Positions 27,630 to 37,817 of a stretch of DNA of 52,236 bases are shown here, in pieces. The notes below the pieces were generated by a model. It made no database searches. It was not told the origin of the DNA and worked only from the letters and a program-made list of their open reading frames with translations. Position numbers and translations under genes: made by a program. Within the stretch, counting starts at the first letter, position 1, and every line of letters begins with the position of its first letter. The stretch is from Legionella yabuuchiae (GTDB lineage: Bacteria; Pseudomonadota; Gammaproteobacteria; Legionellales; Legionellaceae). The DNA lies in the NCBI RefSeq assembly GCF_900640115.1, contig NZ_CAAAIW010000023.1, positions 1-52,236 of the forward strand. Reading direction: 5' to 3'.

Positions 27630-27846
27630 GATTCACACGGTCTCGCTGAAAATGTGGCTAATTATATCCAAAAAAATACAGTAACGAAATGTTTTGCAAG
27701 TTTTTTTGTCATGTACAGAGAGTTTTTTTATAAAAAATAGTACCGCACAGAGAAAAAATAGGTGGAATGCCTTGGATTAGAACTTAATATCCTGAATAAC
27801 GGAGTGTTTTGAAAAAACTTGACATCGTGTTGGTAGACCAAAACAA
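27630..27846. other. Intergenic DNA upstream of the repeat cluster before eno
   Basis: No gene is visible. It is AT-rich. It contains GTACCGCACAGAGAAAAA at 27740-27757, a near copy of a motif found at 51019-51038 (minus) and, in part, at 324-336. A fragment AGGTGGAATG near 27760 matches the end of the hairpin element at 28011-28101. Confidence 0.5.
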
Positions 27847-28010
27847 TATAACCGTGATCGTTCGAAATGGGTGATTTATGCTTTTTCTTTTTCGCCCTAC
27901 CGTATTTTAAAAAACTCGCAAGGGCATAAGCCGTTACTCGCTTTTTAAAATACGGCAGCACAAAAAATAAAGGCGCGTAAAAACACGCGTTTTGAACGAT
28001 CACGGGTATA
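27847..28010. repeat. MITE-like inverted-repeat element A upstream of eno
   Basis: About 164 bp. The ends are inverted copies: TATAACCGTGATCGTTCGAA on the left and TTGAACGATCACGGGTATA on the right. An inner pair, CGTATTTTAAAAA and TTTTTAAAATACG, gives a nested hairpin. Its left half, read in reverse complement, matches the right half of element C at 29512-29609 (shared stretch GCATAAATCAC and flanks), so these are two members of one repeat family on either side of eno. Confidence 0.85.
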
Positions 28011-28101
28011 TACCCACTCCACCTGAAGATACTGGATTTTCGCTATCGCTGACATAAAAATCAAATCGCGAAAAAACCAGTATCTTCAGGTGGAATGGGT
28101 A
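28011..28101. repeat. Long hairpin element B in the eno leader
   Basis: A 91-bp near-perfect palindrome: TACCCACTCCACCTGAAGAT and ATCTTCAGGTGGAATGGGTA at the ends, continuing inward through ACTGG..TTTTCGC and GCGAAAA..CCAGT, with about 32-bp arms and a ~25-base loop. It abuts element A and ends 30 bases before the eno start, so it would be transcribed as a stable hairpin if the promoter lies upstream. Confidence 0.85.
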
Positions 28102-28122
28102 CATTCGAAATTTACTAACTGA

Positions 28123-29400
<1,278 letters not shown>

Positions 29401-29511
29401 CGCCCGAAATTTTTGCTAGAAGCAAAAAGGTGATAAATTGAGTCTAAATAAGTGAGCCATCAAGGCTATTGTCATGCGATATAGTGCAAATTTAGACCCG
29501 TTTATCAAAAG

Positions 29512-29609
29512 ATATACCCGTGATCGTTCAAAATGCGAGTTTTTATAAAATGCGGCAGGGCAAAAAAGAAATAGCATAAATCACGCATTTTGAACGATCA
29601 CGGGAATAT
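29512..29609. repeat. MITE-like inverted-repeat element C downstream of eno
   Basis: A 98-bp element with ends ATATACCCGTGATCGTTCAA and TTGAACGATCACGGGAATAT, arms extending to AAATGCG / CGCATTT. It is the same family as element A (shared end sequence CCGTGATCGTTC and shared interior). It lies between eno and ftsB and could serve as the eno transcription end. Confidence 0.85.
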
Positions 29610-29623
29610 TGCCTATTAGGCCT

Positions 29624-29728
29624 TACTCAAGATACTTCAAAATGCGATATTTTGGCGATATCTTTTTTTCTTAAAGCTTAAGTAAAAAAGGCATCAACAT
29701 AAAAGTCGCATTTAAAGTTTCTTGAGTA
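29624..29728. repeat. Hairpin element D immediately upstream of ftsB
   Basis: A 105-bp element with ends TACTCAAGATACTTCAAAA and TTTAAAGTTTCTTGAGTA, inner arms ATGCGA / TCGCAT. It is a different sequence from A, B and C but has the same architecture, and it ends 20 bases before the ftsB start codon, so it occupies the leader of that gene. Confidence 0.75.
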
Positions 29729-29748
29729 GATACATTGAGAGTCATATT

Positions 29749-30018
29749 ATGCGGATATTCATAAGCTGCTTGCTCTTGGTTCTGTTTGGGTTACAGTATA
29801 AACTATGGTTGGGTGACGGGAGCATTGTTCAATGGAAAGCGCTAGAACAGCAAGTGGCTCACCAGAAAGAAGAGAATAAAAAACTCACCGCTCGTAATCG
29901 GGCTTTAGAAGCCGATGTGGTGGAATTAAAATCTGGCGATCAAGCCCTCGAGGAACGTGCTCGCTATGAATTAGGTATGATCAAAGAAACTGAGGATTAT
30001 TACCACTTCGTAGATTAA
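29749..30018 (+). CDS. ftsB: Cell division protein FtsB
   Basis: Bitopic septal-ring protein of the FtsQLB complex. The 89-residue protein has a short cytoplasmic start, one membrane segment (about 3-22, IFISCLLLVLFGLQYKLWLG), a coiled coil (about 28-65, EQQVAHQKEENKKLTARNRA) and the ERARYELGMIKETEDYY end that contacts FtsQ. The frame is open from 29722 but nine extra residues before the membrane segment are atypical; the ATG at 29749 is preferred. It converges with the mevalonate kinase gene and overlaps its end by 4 bases. Confidence 0.92.
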   Translation: MRIFISCLLLVLFGLQYKLWLGDGSIVQWKALEQQVAHQKEENKKLTARNRALEADVVELKSGDQALEERARYELGMIKETEDYYHFVD

Positions 30019-30899
30019 ACGGGTATAAGCGTCATGTTTAGATTGATTGGCTGTTGTTCCCATAAACTTACCACATAGCCACCATTTCCTGAGCCGGTTG
30101 GTTTTACGGCGATGGCGCCGGCTTCCTTCAGCATTCGCATATGTTGAATCAGATTATCACTGACTAATCCCCAGGCTTTAAAGCAATCACTGGCCAAATT
30201 GATTGCATTTGCTAATCTATTGAGGGCGTCGGAAGAGGACTGGTTTAACGCGGCTTTAGCCTCAATGACAGCCTGATTCATTTGCTCGTCAATTGCTATG
30301 GCTTGCAGAGGATTTTCTTTTAATAAGATGTCTACTTGAGTAATGCAGTGAGAAGTAATTCCAATTTGATCCGATGAGGATAAAAACCATGTAGGTTTCC
30401 AGTCTTGATTAATAGGCGTTGTATGAGCGTTTCTAAAATACAACCCCGAGTCAGCAGCAACTCCCGCGATGTCCAAACCACTGCTTTTTCCATGAAATAG
30501 ATTTTCTAGTTGCTTTGCAAAGCTTTGCCAAGAATAATTGCCGAGCAACCCCCGGGATTCAAACCATCGAGTCATTGCGACACAGAGGGCTGCAGACGCG
30601 CCCATACCTACGCCAATGGGTATATTATTGTGAATGGCAAAATGTCCGGATAAATGATTAATAGACTTGCCTAAAATCTGCATCCCATGTTCAAGAACGC
30701 TCCAAAATAGCAAGTGCATATCTTCGCCGTTGCTGCCATTAAAATCAGCGCTTAAATTCTCTGATGTCGCTTTATAATGTAACGTTAATTGTTTTTCTTT
30801 AATCGGAAACACCAATGCACCGAATCCTCGCAGTACCGCGTGTTCGCCTGCAAGAATCCACTTTCCATGTGTGGTTGTTTTAAAATCAGATGAGATCAT
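30015..30899 (-). CDS. mvk: Mevalonate kinase (GHMP family)
   Basis: Phosphorylates mevalonate with ATP, the first kinase step to isopentenyl diphosphate. The 294-residue protein begins with the GHMP motif 1 form GKWILAGEHAVLRG typical of mevalonate kinases, has the ATP loop PIGVGMGASAALC, and the C-terminal motif KPTGSGNGGYVVSL. It overlaps the mvaD gene by 14 bases on the same strand, so mvaD-mvk form an operon. HMG-CoA reductase, phosphomevalonate kinase and IPP isomerase lie 9 to 12 kb further on. Confidence 0.88.
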   Translation of the reverse strand: MISSDFKTTTHGKWILAGEHAVLRGFGALVFPIKEKQLTLHYKATSENLSADFNGSNGEDMHLLFWSVLEHGMQILGKSINHLSGHFAIHNNIPIGVGMGASAALCVAMTRWFESRGLLGNYSWQSFAKQLENLFHGKSSGLDIAGVAADSGLYFRNAHTTPINQDWKPTWFLSSSDQIGITSHCITQVDILLKENPLQAIAIDEQMNQAVIEAKAALNQSSSDALNRLANAINLASDCFKAWGLVSDNLIQHMRMLKEAGAIAVKPTGSGNGGYVVSLWEQQPINLNMTLIPV

Positions 30900-31833
30900 A
30901 GTTGCCTAACAAATACTTTTTCTTAAACTGGTTGGCCAGTTCTTCTTGGTCAGGGCGATATAATAAATGAATATTGGGGCCGGCGTCCATGGTGACAATA
31001 GGACCATCCCCGACATTTTGCCAAAGCCCTTGAAGCAGTTTTAAAGCTTGATTGGATTGTTCGGTCATATAAGAAAAAGGAGATATGCAAGTGGTGAACA
31101 ATTTATGCATATCATGAAATTCACGCCAGCAGACTTGATAAGCACTTTTCCAATCTTCGTTTTCAAATGCTGCTAATAATGCTTTTAGATTGTATTCTGC
31201 TTGTTCAGCGCGAGTAGGGTATAACTTGCTGGTATGAATTCGCATATGCGCTTCACTCGAAGAGATTTTTTTTTCATCATGACTAATCACAATCACTTGA
31301 TGTATAAGATTTTTATAGGGTAATTCAATGGCTTCTACAGTGTCCTCTCGCCATAAGGCCCAGGGTGAAAAAAAAGAGCGGCATGAGGAGCCTGAGCCCA
31401 ATCGACTTAAATGCGCCTGCTCTTCAATCGGTGGTATAGGTTTGTGGGTCAGCTCACTGAGGGCAAGAACAGCACATTTTGTTAACGCAGCAAAACTCGA
31501 AGCAGAGCTTGCCAGTCCGCTACTGTGGGGAAAGTTGTTGCTGGAGCGAACTCTAAATGCGCCGTCGTAATTAAAATAGGCTTTTAATCGTGTAAGGTGA
31601 TCTAAAAAACGTTGCTGTGCGGTTTTACTGAGTTCAAAAGGTTTCGCGCCAGGAATGGTTAACGGAGCCCAATCGTCTTTGTGGCCAGGTTTTGTTTCTA
31701 GTTCAACGCTACTTAATAATTTATTTAAGGTATAAGAAAGAGACGCATTGATAGGAAGATTTCGCTTATCGTCTTTCTTTCCCATATATTTAATTAACGC
31801 AATATTGGATGGGGCTTGGGCGAACCATTGCAT
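30886..31833 (-). CDS. mvaD: Diphosphomevalonate decarboxylase
   Basis: Converts 5-diphosphomevalonate to isopentenyl diphosphate with ATP and loss of CO2. The 315-residue protein starts with the family signature APSNIALIKYMGKKD and LPINASLSYTL, has the ATP loop SSGLASSASSFAAL, the SRLGSGSSCRSF segment, and the catalytic-Asp neighbourhood TMDAGPNIHLLY. All are specific to this enzyme among GHMP proteins. Its stop overlaps mvk. Confidence 0.94.
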   Translation of the reverse strand: MQWFAQAPSNIALIKYMGKKDDKRNLPINASLSYTLNKLLSSVELETKPGHKDDWAPLTIPGAKPFELSKTAQQRFLDHLTRLKAYFNYDGAFRVRSSNNFPHSSGLASSASSFAALTKCAVLALSELTHKPIPPIEEQAHLSRLGSGSSCRSFFSPWALWREDTVEAIELPYKNLIHQVIVISHDEKKISSSEAHMRIHTSKLYPTRAEQAEYNLKALLAAFENEDWKSAYQVCWREFHDMHKLFTTCISPFSYMTEQSNQALKLLQGLWQNVGDGPIVTMDAGPNIHLLYRPDQEELANQFKKKYLLGNYDLI

Positions 31834-31887
31834 GGGAGAATGCTCCTTATAAATGCATAAACTACAAAAGTGATAGACTTGAGCTGG

Positions 31888-31905
31888 CCACTTTTATAAA
31901 AGTGG
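31888..31905 (-). terminator. Hairpin downstream of queE
   Basis: CCACTTTT and AAAAGTGG form a perfect 8-bp stem with a 2-base loop in the gap between queE and mvaD, both on minus. Weaker outer pairing (AGACT / AGTCT) extends it. It may end queE transcripts before the mvaD promoter. Confidence 0.45.
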
Positions 31906-31975
31906 GCAATAATGAGTCTAAGCTTCCGCACGTAGCTCAGATCATGCGGACAACATTAGTGCGTCACAGTATTGT

Positions 31976-32629
31976 CTAATGGCCTGGCGAATCATTCCAT
32001 AAAATCTTATGCAATTGTAGCTGAAAACGGACATTAATTTGATCGCCCACAATCCAGTCGGCTAAAATTTTAGGTTCTAATTGCCCCCAGCTCGGGGAAA
32101 AAAGAATCTGTGCTTTTTGTTGTAATTGATGCGTTTCAATGATGGTTAATGCCCATTGATAGTCTTCACGGCTGCATAAAACGAACTTAATTTGATCCGT
32201 TTTTTTTAAATGATCCAGGTTTGTATACAAATTCTTTTCACATTCACCAGAGTCTGGCGTTTTTAGATCCATAACTACCATGACGCGTTTATCCACAGGT
32301 GAAATATCTCTTGCTCCGCTCGTTTCTAAAGAGACAAAATATCCCTTATCACAGAGCTCAGTCATTAAATCAAAACATCCAGGTTGGGCGAGAGGTTCGC
32401 CACCAGTAATGCAAACATTTAAGCAATTGTATTCAGCGATGCGGCCCAAAATTTCATCATAAGAAATAACACGGCCACCGTTGAATGCATAAGCGGTATC
32501 GCAATATTGACAACGAAGAGGACAGCCCGTTAATCTCACGAACACGGTGGGCAACCCGGAGGTCGTGGATTCTCCTTGTAAGGAGTAAAATATTTCTGTA
32601 ATTCTTAATTGATTATTCGAACGAGCCAT
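31976..32629 (-). CDS. queE: 7-carboxy-7-deazaguanine synthase QueE
   Basis: Radical-SAM enzyme that contracts the pterin ring to the 7-deazaguanine core in queuosine synthesis. The 217-residue protein shows IFYSLQGESTTSGLPTVFVR, the three-cysteine cluster motif CPLRCQYCDT, and the glycine-rich SAM motif CITGGEPLAQ. The cysteine spacing CX3CX2C is the normal one. It sits downstream of cpoB-pal on the same strand, an arrangement (tol-pal-ybgF-queE) known from many proteobacteria, which supports the call. Confidence 0.94.
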   Translation of the reverse strand: MARSNNQLRITEIFYSLQGESTTSGLPTVFVRLTGCPLRCQYCDTAYAFNGGRVISYDEILGRIAEYNCLNVCITGGEPLAQPGCFDLMTELCDKGYFVSLETSGARDISPVDKRVMVVMDLKTPDSGECEKNLYTNLDHLKKTDQIKFVLCSREDYQWALTIIETHQLQQKAQILFSPSWGQLEPKILADWIVGDQINVRFQLQLHKILWNDSPGH

Positions 32630-32677
32630 TGTGTTTTTACCGTCTAAAGTTGCCCTCCATGCATCGAAATTTAGTAA

Positions 32678-33652
32678 TTAGGTCCCCAACGCATTTAATT
32701 TTGCAGTTGCCAGCTGTGCTGTGTTTGTATCGGGATAATTTTTAATCACATCACGCAGGCGCTGGCGAGCTTCTTCTTTTTTACCGCTGGCGGCCAGTGC
32801 ATAACCACTTTTCAACAAGCTGGCAGCCGCTTTACTCGAAGAAGGATAATGTTGTAAAACCGCATCAAAATGTTGGATCGCTTCTGGGTAGTTTTTCTTG
32901 ACTAAGTATAGCTCACCTAGCCAATATTCCGCATTAGGTTTATAGCCACTTTGAGGGTACTGATTAACAAACGTTTTCATAGCACTTAGCGCGTCATCGT
33001 ATTTTTTGTTCTTAACCAATTCATAAGCAGCAAGATAGCTAATTTGTTCATTAGCAGGGTTAGTTTTTGCAGCGGCATTCAAAGGCGCTAACGTTGCAGT
33101 TGTGCTCGAAGATGATGGCTTAAGGGCTTCGGTTTTAATAGGTTCCTGAAGTGTCATCGGTTGATTTTGCTTGCCGGAAATGCTTGAGTTATTGCTCAAA
33201 CGGGCGTCAAGATCTTTATAAAAAGCCAGTTGTTGTTGCTGAAGTAATTTTAAATCATGAGCCTGTACCTCTAACTGACCACGAAGCTCCTGCACCTCTT
33301 GTTGCAAGTGCTGGACTTTATCGAGAAGAAGCGCATTCTTTTGAGTACTAGAAGTTTCATAATCATCATAGGCCATGGGAAGATCATCAGCGCTGGGAGC
33401 TGTAGCTTTGGCTATAGGTGTTTCATCAATCAACTCCGCATTAAATTCAGGTTCTTCTACAGCGAGCGGTGCCATGTCATTGAAGGCATAGTCGCGCTCC
33501 AAAGGGGCATCAGGCCGATCAAACTCGGCCTGATGGTCGTCCAACATCGCGTAATTTTCACTTTCATCCACTACGGGTACTTCAGAAAATCCGCTGCAGG
33601 GCAACAGCACAGCAAAACATAGTGTTAGAAAAAAGCGATGAATTTTTATCAT
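32678..33652 (-). CDS. cpoB: Cell division coordinator CpoB / YbgF
   Basis: Periplasmic TPR protein that links peptidoglycan synthesis to Tol-Pal constriction. The 324-residue protein has a signal peptide (to CSGFSE), an acidic disordered stretch, a coiled coil (about 105-150, LDKVQHLQQEVQELRGQLEV) and C-terminal TPR repeats (about 205-324) in the YbgF pattern (YELVKNKKYDDALSAMKTFV, then NYPEAIQHF, then EEARQRLRDVI). It is longer than E. coli YbgF because of the acidic N-terminal insert. It overlaps pal by 4 bases. Confidence 0.92.
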   Translation of the reverse strand: MIKIHRFFLTLCFAVLLPCSGFSEVPVVDESENYAMLDDHQAEFDRPDAPLERDYAFNDMAPLAVEEPEFNAELIDETPIAKATAPSADDLPMAYDDYETSSTQKNALLLDKVQHLQQEVQELRGQLEVQAHDLKLLQQQQLAFYKDLDARLSNNSSISGKQNQPMTLQEPIKTEALKPSSSSTTATLAPLNAAAKTNPANEQISYLAAYELVKNKKYDDALSAMKTFVNQYPQSGYKPNAEYWLGELYLVKKNYPEAIQHFDAVLQHYPSSSKAAASLLKSGYALAASGKKEEARQRLRDVIKNYPDTNTAQLATAKLNALGT

Positions 33653-34179
33653 TGGGTTGCCTCATAGATTAGTTCAACTCGTCGATTTTGACGTCTTGAC
33701 GCTTCATCATGGCCAGAACTAACGGGACGTTCTTTGCCATAACTTACAACTCTAACTTGATTGCGATTAACGCCTGCCATGCGAATAAGATCTGCAACTG
33801 TGTTTGCGCGTCGCTCTCCAAGAGCTATGTTATACTCTCGACTGCCACGTTCGTCAGTATGGCCGGCCAGCAATATTCTGGCGCCGGGATGGTTTTTTAA
33901 ATACTCAGCCTGGGCATTTACAGAAGGCACGTATTTAGAAGCCAAGGTGCTATTGTCGTAAGCAAATAGATAAACCTGATTGTGAGGTGCCCGAGTAGTA
34001 TAAGATTCCCCTTCTTCTTGGCCTGCAAAGCGGCTGTTTAATTGACCTAGCCCGTTAGCCGCCAAACCGCCATCATCTTCTCCACCCATTCCAGTACTTC
34101 CAGGGCTTTTCGAGCAAGAGGCAAGCAAAATAATACTTGCTGCTAATAACCCAGTTTTTAATACAGCTCGGATACGCAT
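33649..34179 (-). CDS. pal: Peptidoglycan-associated lipoprotein Pal
   Basis: Outer-membrane lipoprotein that binds peptidoglycan and TolB. The 176-residue protein has a lipobox LLASC (Cys22), a Gly-rich linker, and the OmpA-like domain (about 65-176) with LLAGHTDERGSREYNIALGERRAN and the ending NRRVELIYE. In most proteobacteria tolB lies immediately upstream; here a 225-base gap and a lipid-transport gene are found instead, so the tolQRAB part must be elsewhere or absent from this locus. Confidence 0.95.
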   Translation of the reverse strand: MRIRAVLKTGLLAASIILLASCSKSPGSTGMGGEDDGGLAANGLGQLNSRFAGQEEGESYTTRAPHNQVYLFAYDNSTLASKYVPSVNAQAEYLKNHPGARILLAGHTDERGSREYNIALGERRANTVADLIRMAGVNRNQVRVVSYGKERPVSSGHDEASRRQNRRVELIYEATQ

Positions 34180-34404
34180 TCTGATCTCCTTGAAATCTTA
34201 GGCAATTGATTTATCCAAGATAATGCGGTTAAGCACTACTATGCAAGCTAAAGGCACAATATCTTCAGCACCCTTAACTTGTTCGCTACCTACTCAACTG
34301 CTTTTTCTAGGATTATAAGTTTAAAATAAGACCCACAATAACATCGACCTATCAGCACAACGCTTGTGGCGGCTCATTGTACATTTTTTTTTTACTTTCT
34401 GCTA
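34180..34404. other. Intergenic region upstream of pal
   Basis: No gene is visible in these 225 bases. It should hold the pal promoter (reading leftward) and the end of the lipid-transport operon. A T10 run at about 34385-34394 lies just beyond the stop of the lipoprotein gene. Confidence 0.4.
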
Positions 34405-35016
34405 TTAGGGAACCTTCCCTAGACCGCGGTCACGATTAATGGTTTTGATGACGAAATCGGTGAGCTCGGCTGTGTAAAGTTTTGTAGCCTGATTGGCTGC
34501 TAATACTCCTCCATAAGGTGACTCCATTGGGCACGGAATATGATGAGTAAATATTCTAGAGGCGATCACCTGATTTTCTTGCGTGTTGGTAATCACATTT
34601 TTGACCACCAGATCTAAAACGCTTGGCTTACATAAGAAATTCTGTTGTAGCGAAATTAATTGGGTATCCAGGCGATAGTCAGAACGGTCCGAATAAGGGA
34701 TAGACGTTACTGCATAAAAATAATGGCTGGCTTGCAGGCTTTGCACAATGAGTGGAAATAACATGCCAGATGGAGCATCAATCCAGGCATTTTTCGAAAA
34801 AGGGCTTAACTCATAGGGTTTGATCATATACAGCATTTGTGCAGTATCATAACCCGAGGCGGCGATTGGGGAGGATACAAGAATTGATGACGGGCGATGT
34901 TTTACTTGGGAAGGCTTGCTACTAAATTCCGCTAGTTTATATTTATTTTGGACCGATGTTTTTACGGCGCATGCCGATAATAGGCAAACCAGTATGGTTA
35001 TCCCGAATAGTCTCAC
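34405..35016 (-). CDS. ABC-type transport auxiliary lipoprotein (PqiC/DUF330-like)
   Basis: A 203-residue lipoprotein with lipobox LLSAC (Cys16), followed by a domain of the ABC_trans_aux/PqiC family: [37 protein letters not shown] (three segments of it) is typical. Family members are outer-membrane partners of MCE systems. It is last in a four-gene minus-strand operon mlaE-mlaF-mlaD-lipoprotein, 2 bases after the MCE gene. It stands in for MlaC/MlaB of E. coli, so this is a PqiC-type rather than a classical MlaC-type system. Confidence 0.85.
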   Translation of the reverse strand: MRLFGITILVCLLSACAVKTSVQNKYKLAEFSSKPSQVKHRPSSILVSSPIAASGYDTAQMLYMIKPYELSPFSKNAWIDAPSGMLFPLIVQSLQASHYFYAVTSIPYSDRSDYRLDTQLISLQQNFLCKPSVLDLVVKNVITNTQENQVIASRIFTHHIPCPMESPYGGVLAANQATKLYTAELTDFVIKTINRDRGLGKVP

Positions 35017-35018
35017 AG

Positions 35019-35816
35019 TTATTCTCCTGGTCCGCGGGGTGGTGGAGTTGAACCCCTTATTATTACCGCTGGATTTTGGCGCATTTCTTCGCTAACTTTT
35101 TCTAAGTTAGCGGCAATATCATTTAAACGACGAAGCAATAGGATTGCTGGGGGTAAGGTTTGCTGTGATATTTTATCAATGCTTTCTTTCCCGGCTTTCA
35201 TCGTGGTTGTGACTTGTGTGCCAGCTGTGGACATATCCTCTGACATGGCAGTAAATTTTTTCGTTGCGATTTGAAGTTCGTTTAATGCTTTAGGCAATTC
35301 GTTTAACGCAGCGTTAAGGTTTCGAGCGTTTTCTTTGGTTAAGATGCTTTTGAATCCTTCACTGATCTCATTTAGATTTTTTTCTAAGCGATTGAAAAAC
35401 GAAGGCTTAGAGGGGATCACTGGATAACGCTCTCCAGGGGTTTTTTGTAAGGGAACAAAGGTTGATGTGGTGGGTGATAAGCCCAGGTAAGTTGTGCCTG
35501 TAATTCCTTGCGTAATTAGGGTGGCGTACGTGGATGCTGTAATCGGCGTTCCCTCTTCAACTTGTATTAAAATTTTAGTTTTTTGAGGATCGGTTTTACT
35601 TAGTTCGATTTTGCTAACCTGCCCGATTTTTACTCCATTATATTTTACTGGCGATTCCTCAGATAAACCGGTCACAGATTCATGCATGTAGACAATGTAG
35701 CGATTATAAGTTTTTCGATCAAACCCAACGGATAGCCATAGACCAGCGGTGATCAAACCAATGGTAAGCAAAATAACGGTCAAGCCGACTAGGGTATAAT
35801 TAACTTTTGATTCCAA
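35019..35816 (-). CDS. mlaD: MCE family lipid-transport substrate-binding protein (MlaD-like)
   Basis: Inner-membrane anchored periplasmic MCE protein that forms a hexameric ring through which phospholipid passes. The 265-residue protein has one N-terminal membrane segment (about 8-30), the MCE domain (about 40-118; [30 protein letters not shown]), then a helical amphipathic region (about 140-245) that is longer than in E. coli MlaD. It ends in a proline-rich tail. It lies between the ATPase and the lipoprotein genes. Confidence 0.9.
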   Translation of the reverse strand: MESKVNYTLVGLTVILLTIGLITAGLWLSVGFDRKTYNRYIVYMHESVTGLSEESPVKYNGVKIGQVSKIELSKTDPQKTKILIQVEEGTPITASTYATLITQGITGTTYLGLSPTTSTFVPLQKTPGERYPVIPSKPSFFNRLEKNLNEISEGFKSILTKENARNLNAALNELPKALNELQIATKKFTAMSEDMSTAGTQVTTTMKAGKESIDKISQQTLPPAILLLRRLNDIAANLEKVSEEMRQNPAVIIRGSTPPPRGPGE

Positions 35817-35889
35817 ACACTTTGCTCCCGTCTTACTTTATCGTAACTGATCTAAGTCACATTTTCGCTGAGTCGATGTAAAAGTCAAA

Positions 35890-36645
35890 TTACATTTTAC
35901 TAAAATAATCAGCAATTAATGGATTATCATTGTTCATGAGTGATTCGATGGGTTCAACACTCAATATTTTTCCCTTGCCAACAAACGCCACGCGATCGGA
36001 GATTCGCTTTAATGATTCAATGTCATGGCTCACGACAACAACCGTCAAGTTAAGCGCATCGCGTAAAAATAAAATCAATTCATCAAACTTTTTGGCACTC
36101 AATGGATCTAGCCCCGAAGTTGGCTCATCCAGAAATAATAATTCAGGATCCATCGCAATCGCTCTCGCAGCAGCAGCCCGTCGTTGCATACCGCCACTAA
36201 GTTCCGATGGAAATTTCCCCGCGGTCTCTTTAGAAAGCCCCACAAGGCTTAATTTTAACATCGCTAATTGGCGGCGAAAGTGTGCGCTGAGCTCAGTCAA
36301 CTCTTTCATAGGAAACATAATATTTTCAAGAACGGTTAAAGCAGAAAATAAGGCGCTATGTTGAAATAACATCCCCCAGCGTTGTCTGATTTTATTCGCT
36401 TCTTGTTCACCGATGTTTAAGACGTCCTTTCCAAATACTTTGATGGAACCAGCTGTAGGTTTTAAAAGCATTAAAATACTTCGCAAAATGGTGGTTTTAC
36501 CGCTGCCACTTCCGCCAATAATGGCCAGTATTTCGCCTTTTTTAACCGTTAAATTTACATCTGAGTGAACCCATTGGCCACCTAAATAATTTTTTAACCC
36601 CTCGATTTCAATAACCGGATCACTCATGTTTAGATATCCAACCAA
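35890..36645 (-). CDS. mlaF: Lipid-transport ABC ATP-binding protein (MlaF-like)
   Basis: Cytoplasmic ATPase of the MCE transporter. Walker A GGSGSGKTT, Q-loop MLFQHSALF, signature ELSGGMQRRAAAARAIA and Walker B LLFLDEPTSGLDP are all intact. The frame is 251 residues; the conserved part starts at MSDPVIEIEGL, so the true start may be the ATG about five codons in (36630), next to the end of the permease gene, which overlaps it by 16 bases. Confidence 0.92.
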   Translation of the reverse strand: MVGYLNMSDPVIEIEGLKNYLGGQWVHSDVNLTVKKGEILAIIGGSGSGKTTILRSILMLLKPTAGSIKVFGKDVLNIGEQEANKIRQRWGMLFQHSALFSALTVLENIMFPMKELTELSAHFRRQLAMLKLSLVGLSKETAGKFPSELSGGMQRRAAAARAIAMDPELLFLDEPTSGLDPLSAKKFDELILFLRDALNLTVVVVSHDIESLKRISDRVAFVGKGKILSVEPIESLMNNDNPLIADYFSKM

Positions 36646-37754
36646 CTATAAATTACAGAGTAAATCGCATCGGCAACGATAATTAAAAACAATGCTTGAA
36701 CCACGCTTTTGGTGGTTTGCTTACCAACGCTATCCGCGTTTGCTTGAACACACATTCCTTGAAAGCAACCAACAATAGCAATTAAGATAGCAAAAGTAGG
36801 GGCTTTATACAGACCTAGTTCTAATTGTTTAAACCCGACTGAATCTTGAAGCCGGCTCAAGAAATCGCTATATCCAACATGAAGCATGGTTTTTGACATG
36901 ATCATGGCGCCGATTGTACTAAATAATACTGACCAAAAAATTAATAAAGGAAATACAATCAAGAGCCCAACGACTTTGGGTAACACCAATAATTCTGTGG
37001 GCGAAAGTCCCATTGTGTAAAGCGCGTCGATTTCCTCATTGATTTTCATGCTGCCAATTTGTGCAGTGAAGGCAGAGCTTGTGCGCCCTGCAACAATAAT
37101 GGCGGTAATTAGAGGAGAAAATTCGCGGAAAATGGCCATTCCAGAAAGATAAGCAATAAAGATATTCGCACCATAAGTTTCAAGTTGAAGTCCCATTTGA
37201 TAGGCCAAAACAACTCCAATTAAAAAGGACAACAAACCTATGATGGGTAAAGCGGTAACGCCAGTGTTATAGATTGTGGAAACAATGCTTGGAAAATGAA
37301 ACCGTCTGAAATAGTAGAATGCCTTTAAAATTTTATCACTCAAATCGCCCACCATAATAATTAAACCCTGGCCCTGGTCTAATTTATGCATGGTCTCTTC
37401 GCCAATATTATGTAAGAGTCCTTTTCGCTCGGGCGGAGGTGGGGAGTAGTTTAAAATGCTCTTTTTATCTTCAATAAGCGACAATAGATCCTGTTGTTGT
37501 TGGGTGAAATTATTAAGCGTTAATGAATTATCCTGTTCTTTAAGGGTGGCAATAAAATTAAACAAAAATAACGCCGCAGCACTATCAAATTGGGTGATTT
37601 CAGCGTCAATTTCGATTTTGGAATTTGAGGGTATGCTGAACGAGCGAACTTGCTGGTGCAGGTCGGCGATATAGTGCATAGACCAGTCTCCAGTACAGGT
37701 ATAACGATTATTCTCATTGTCGAAGATTAGCTGGGCAGGAGTCTTTGTCATCAA
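36630..37754 (-). CDS. mlaE: Lipid-transport ABC permease with N-terminal STAS-like domain (MlaE-like)
   Basis: Inner-membrane permease of the MCE lipid transporter. The 374-residue protein fuses an N-terminal STAS-like domain (about 10-100, playing the MlaB role) to a MlaE permease (about 120-374) with the conserved EINEEIDALYTMGLSPTELLVLPKVVG-type segment (in two parts), FREFSPLITAIIVAGRTSSAFTAQIGSM-type segment and five or so membrane helices. The fusion explains the absence of a separate mlaB. It is the first gene of the operon and diverges from the FUSC genes. Confidence 0.9.
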   Translation of the reverse strand: MMTKTPAQLIFDNENNRYTCTGDWSMHYIADLHQQVRSFSIPSNSKIEIDAEITQFDSAAALFLFNFIATLKEQDNSLTLNNFTQQQQDLLSLIEDKKSILNYSPPPPERKGLLHNIGEETMHKLDQGQGLIIMVGDLSDKILKAFYYFRRFHFPSIVSTIYNTGVTALPIIGLLSFLIGVVLAYQMGLQLETYGANIFIAYLSGMAIFREFSPLITAIIVAGRTSSAFTAQIGSMKINEEIDALYTMGLSPTELLVLPKVVGLLIVFPLLIFWSVLFSTIGAMIMSKTMLHVGYSDFLSRLQDSVGFKQLELGLYKAPTFAILIAIVGCFQGMCVQANADSVGKQTTKSVVQALFLIIVADAIYSVIYSWLDI

Positions 37755-37817
37755 TTGATTGCCATCAAAGATAGAAAAGCCTAGGATAATACGAAACCCG
37801 GTCGTTCGGCAAAGTGC

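Noticed and set aside
34180-34404. Missing tolB as a deletion
   Set aside because: Nothing resembling a tolB remnant is visible; the gene may simply be elsewhere in the genome.
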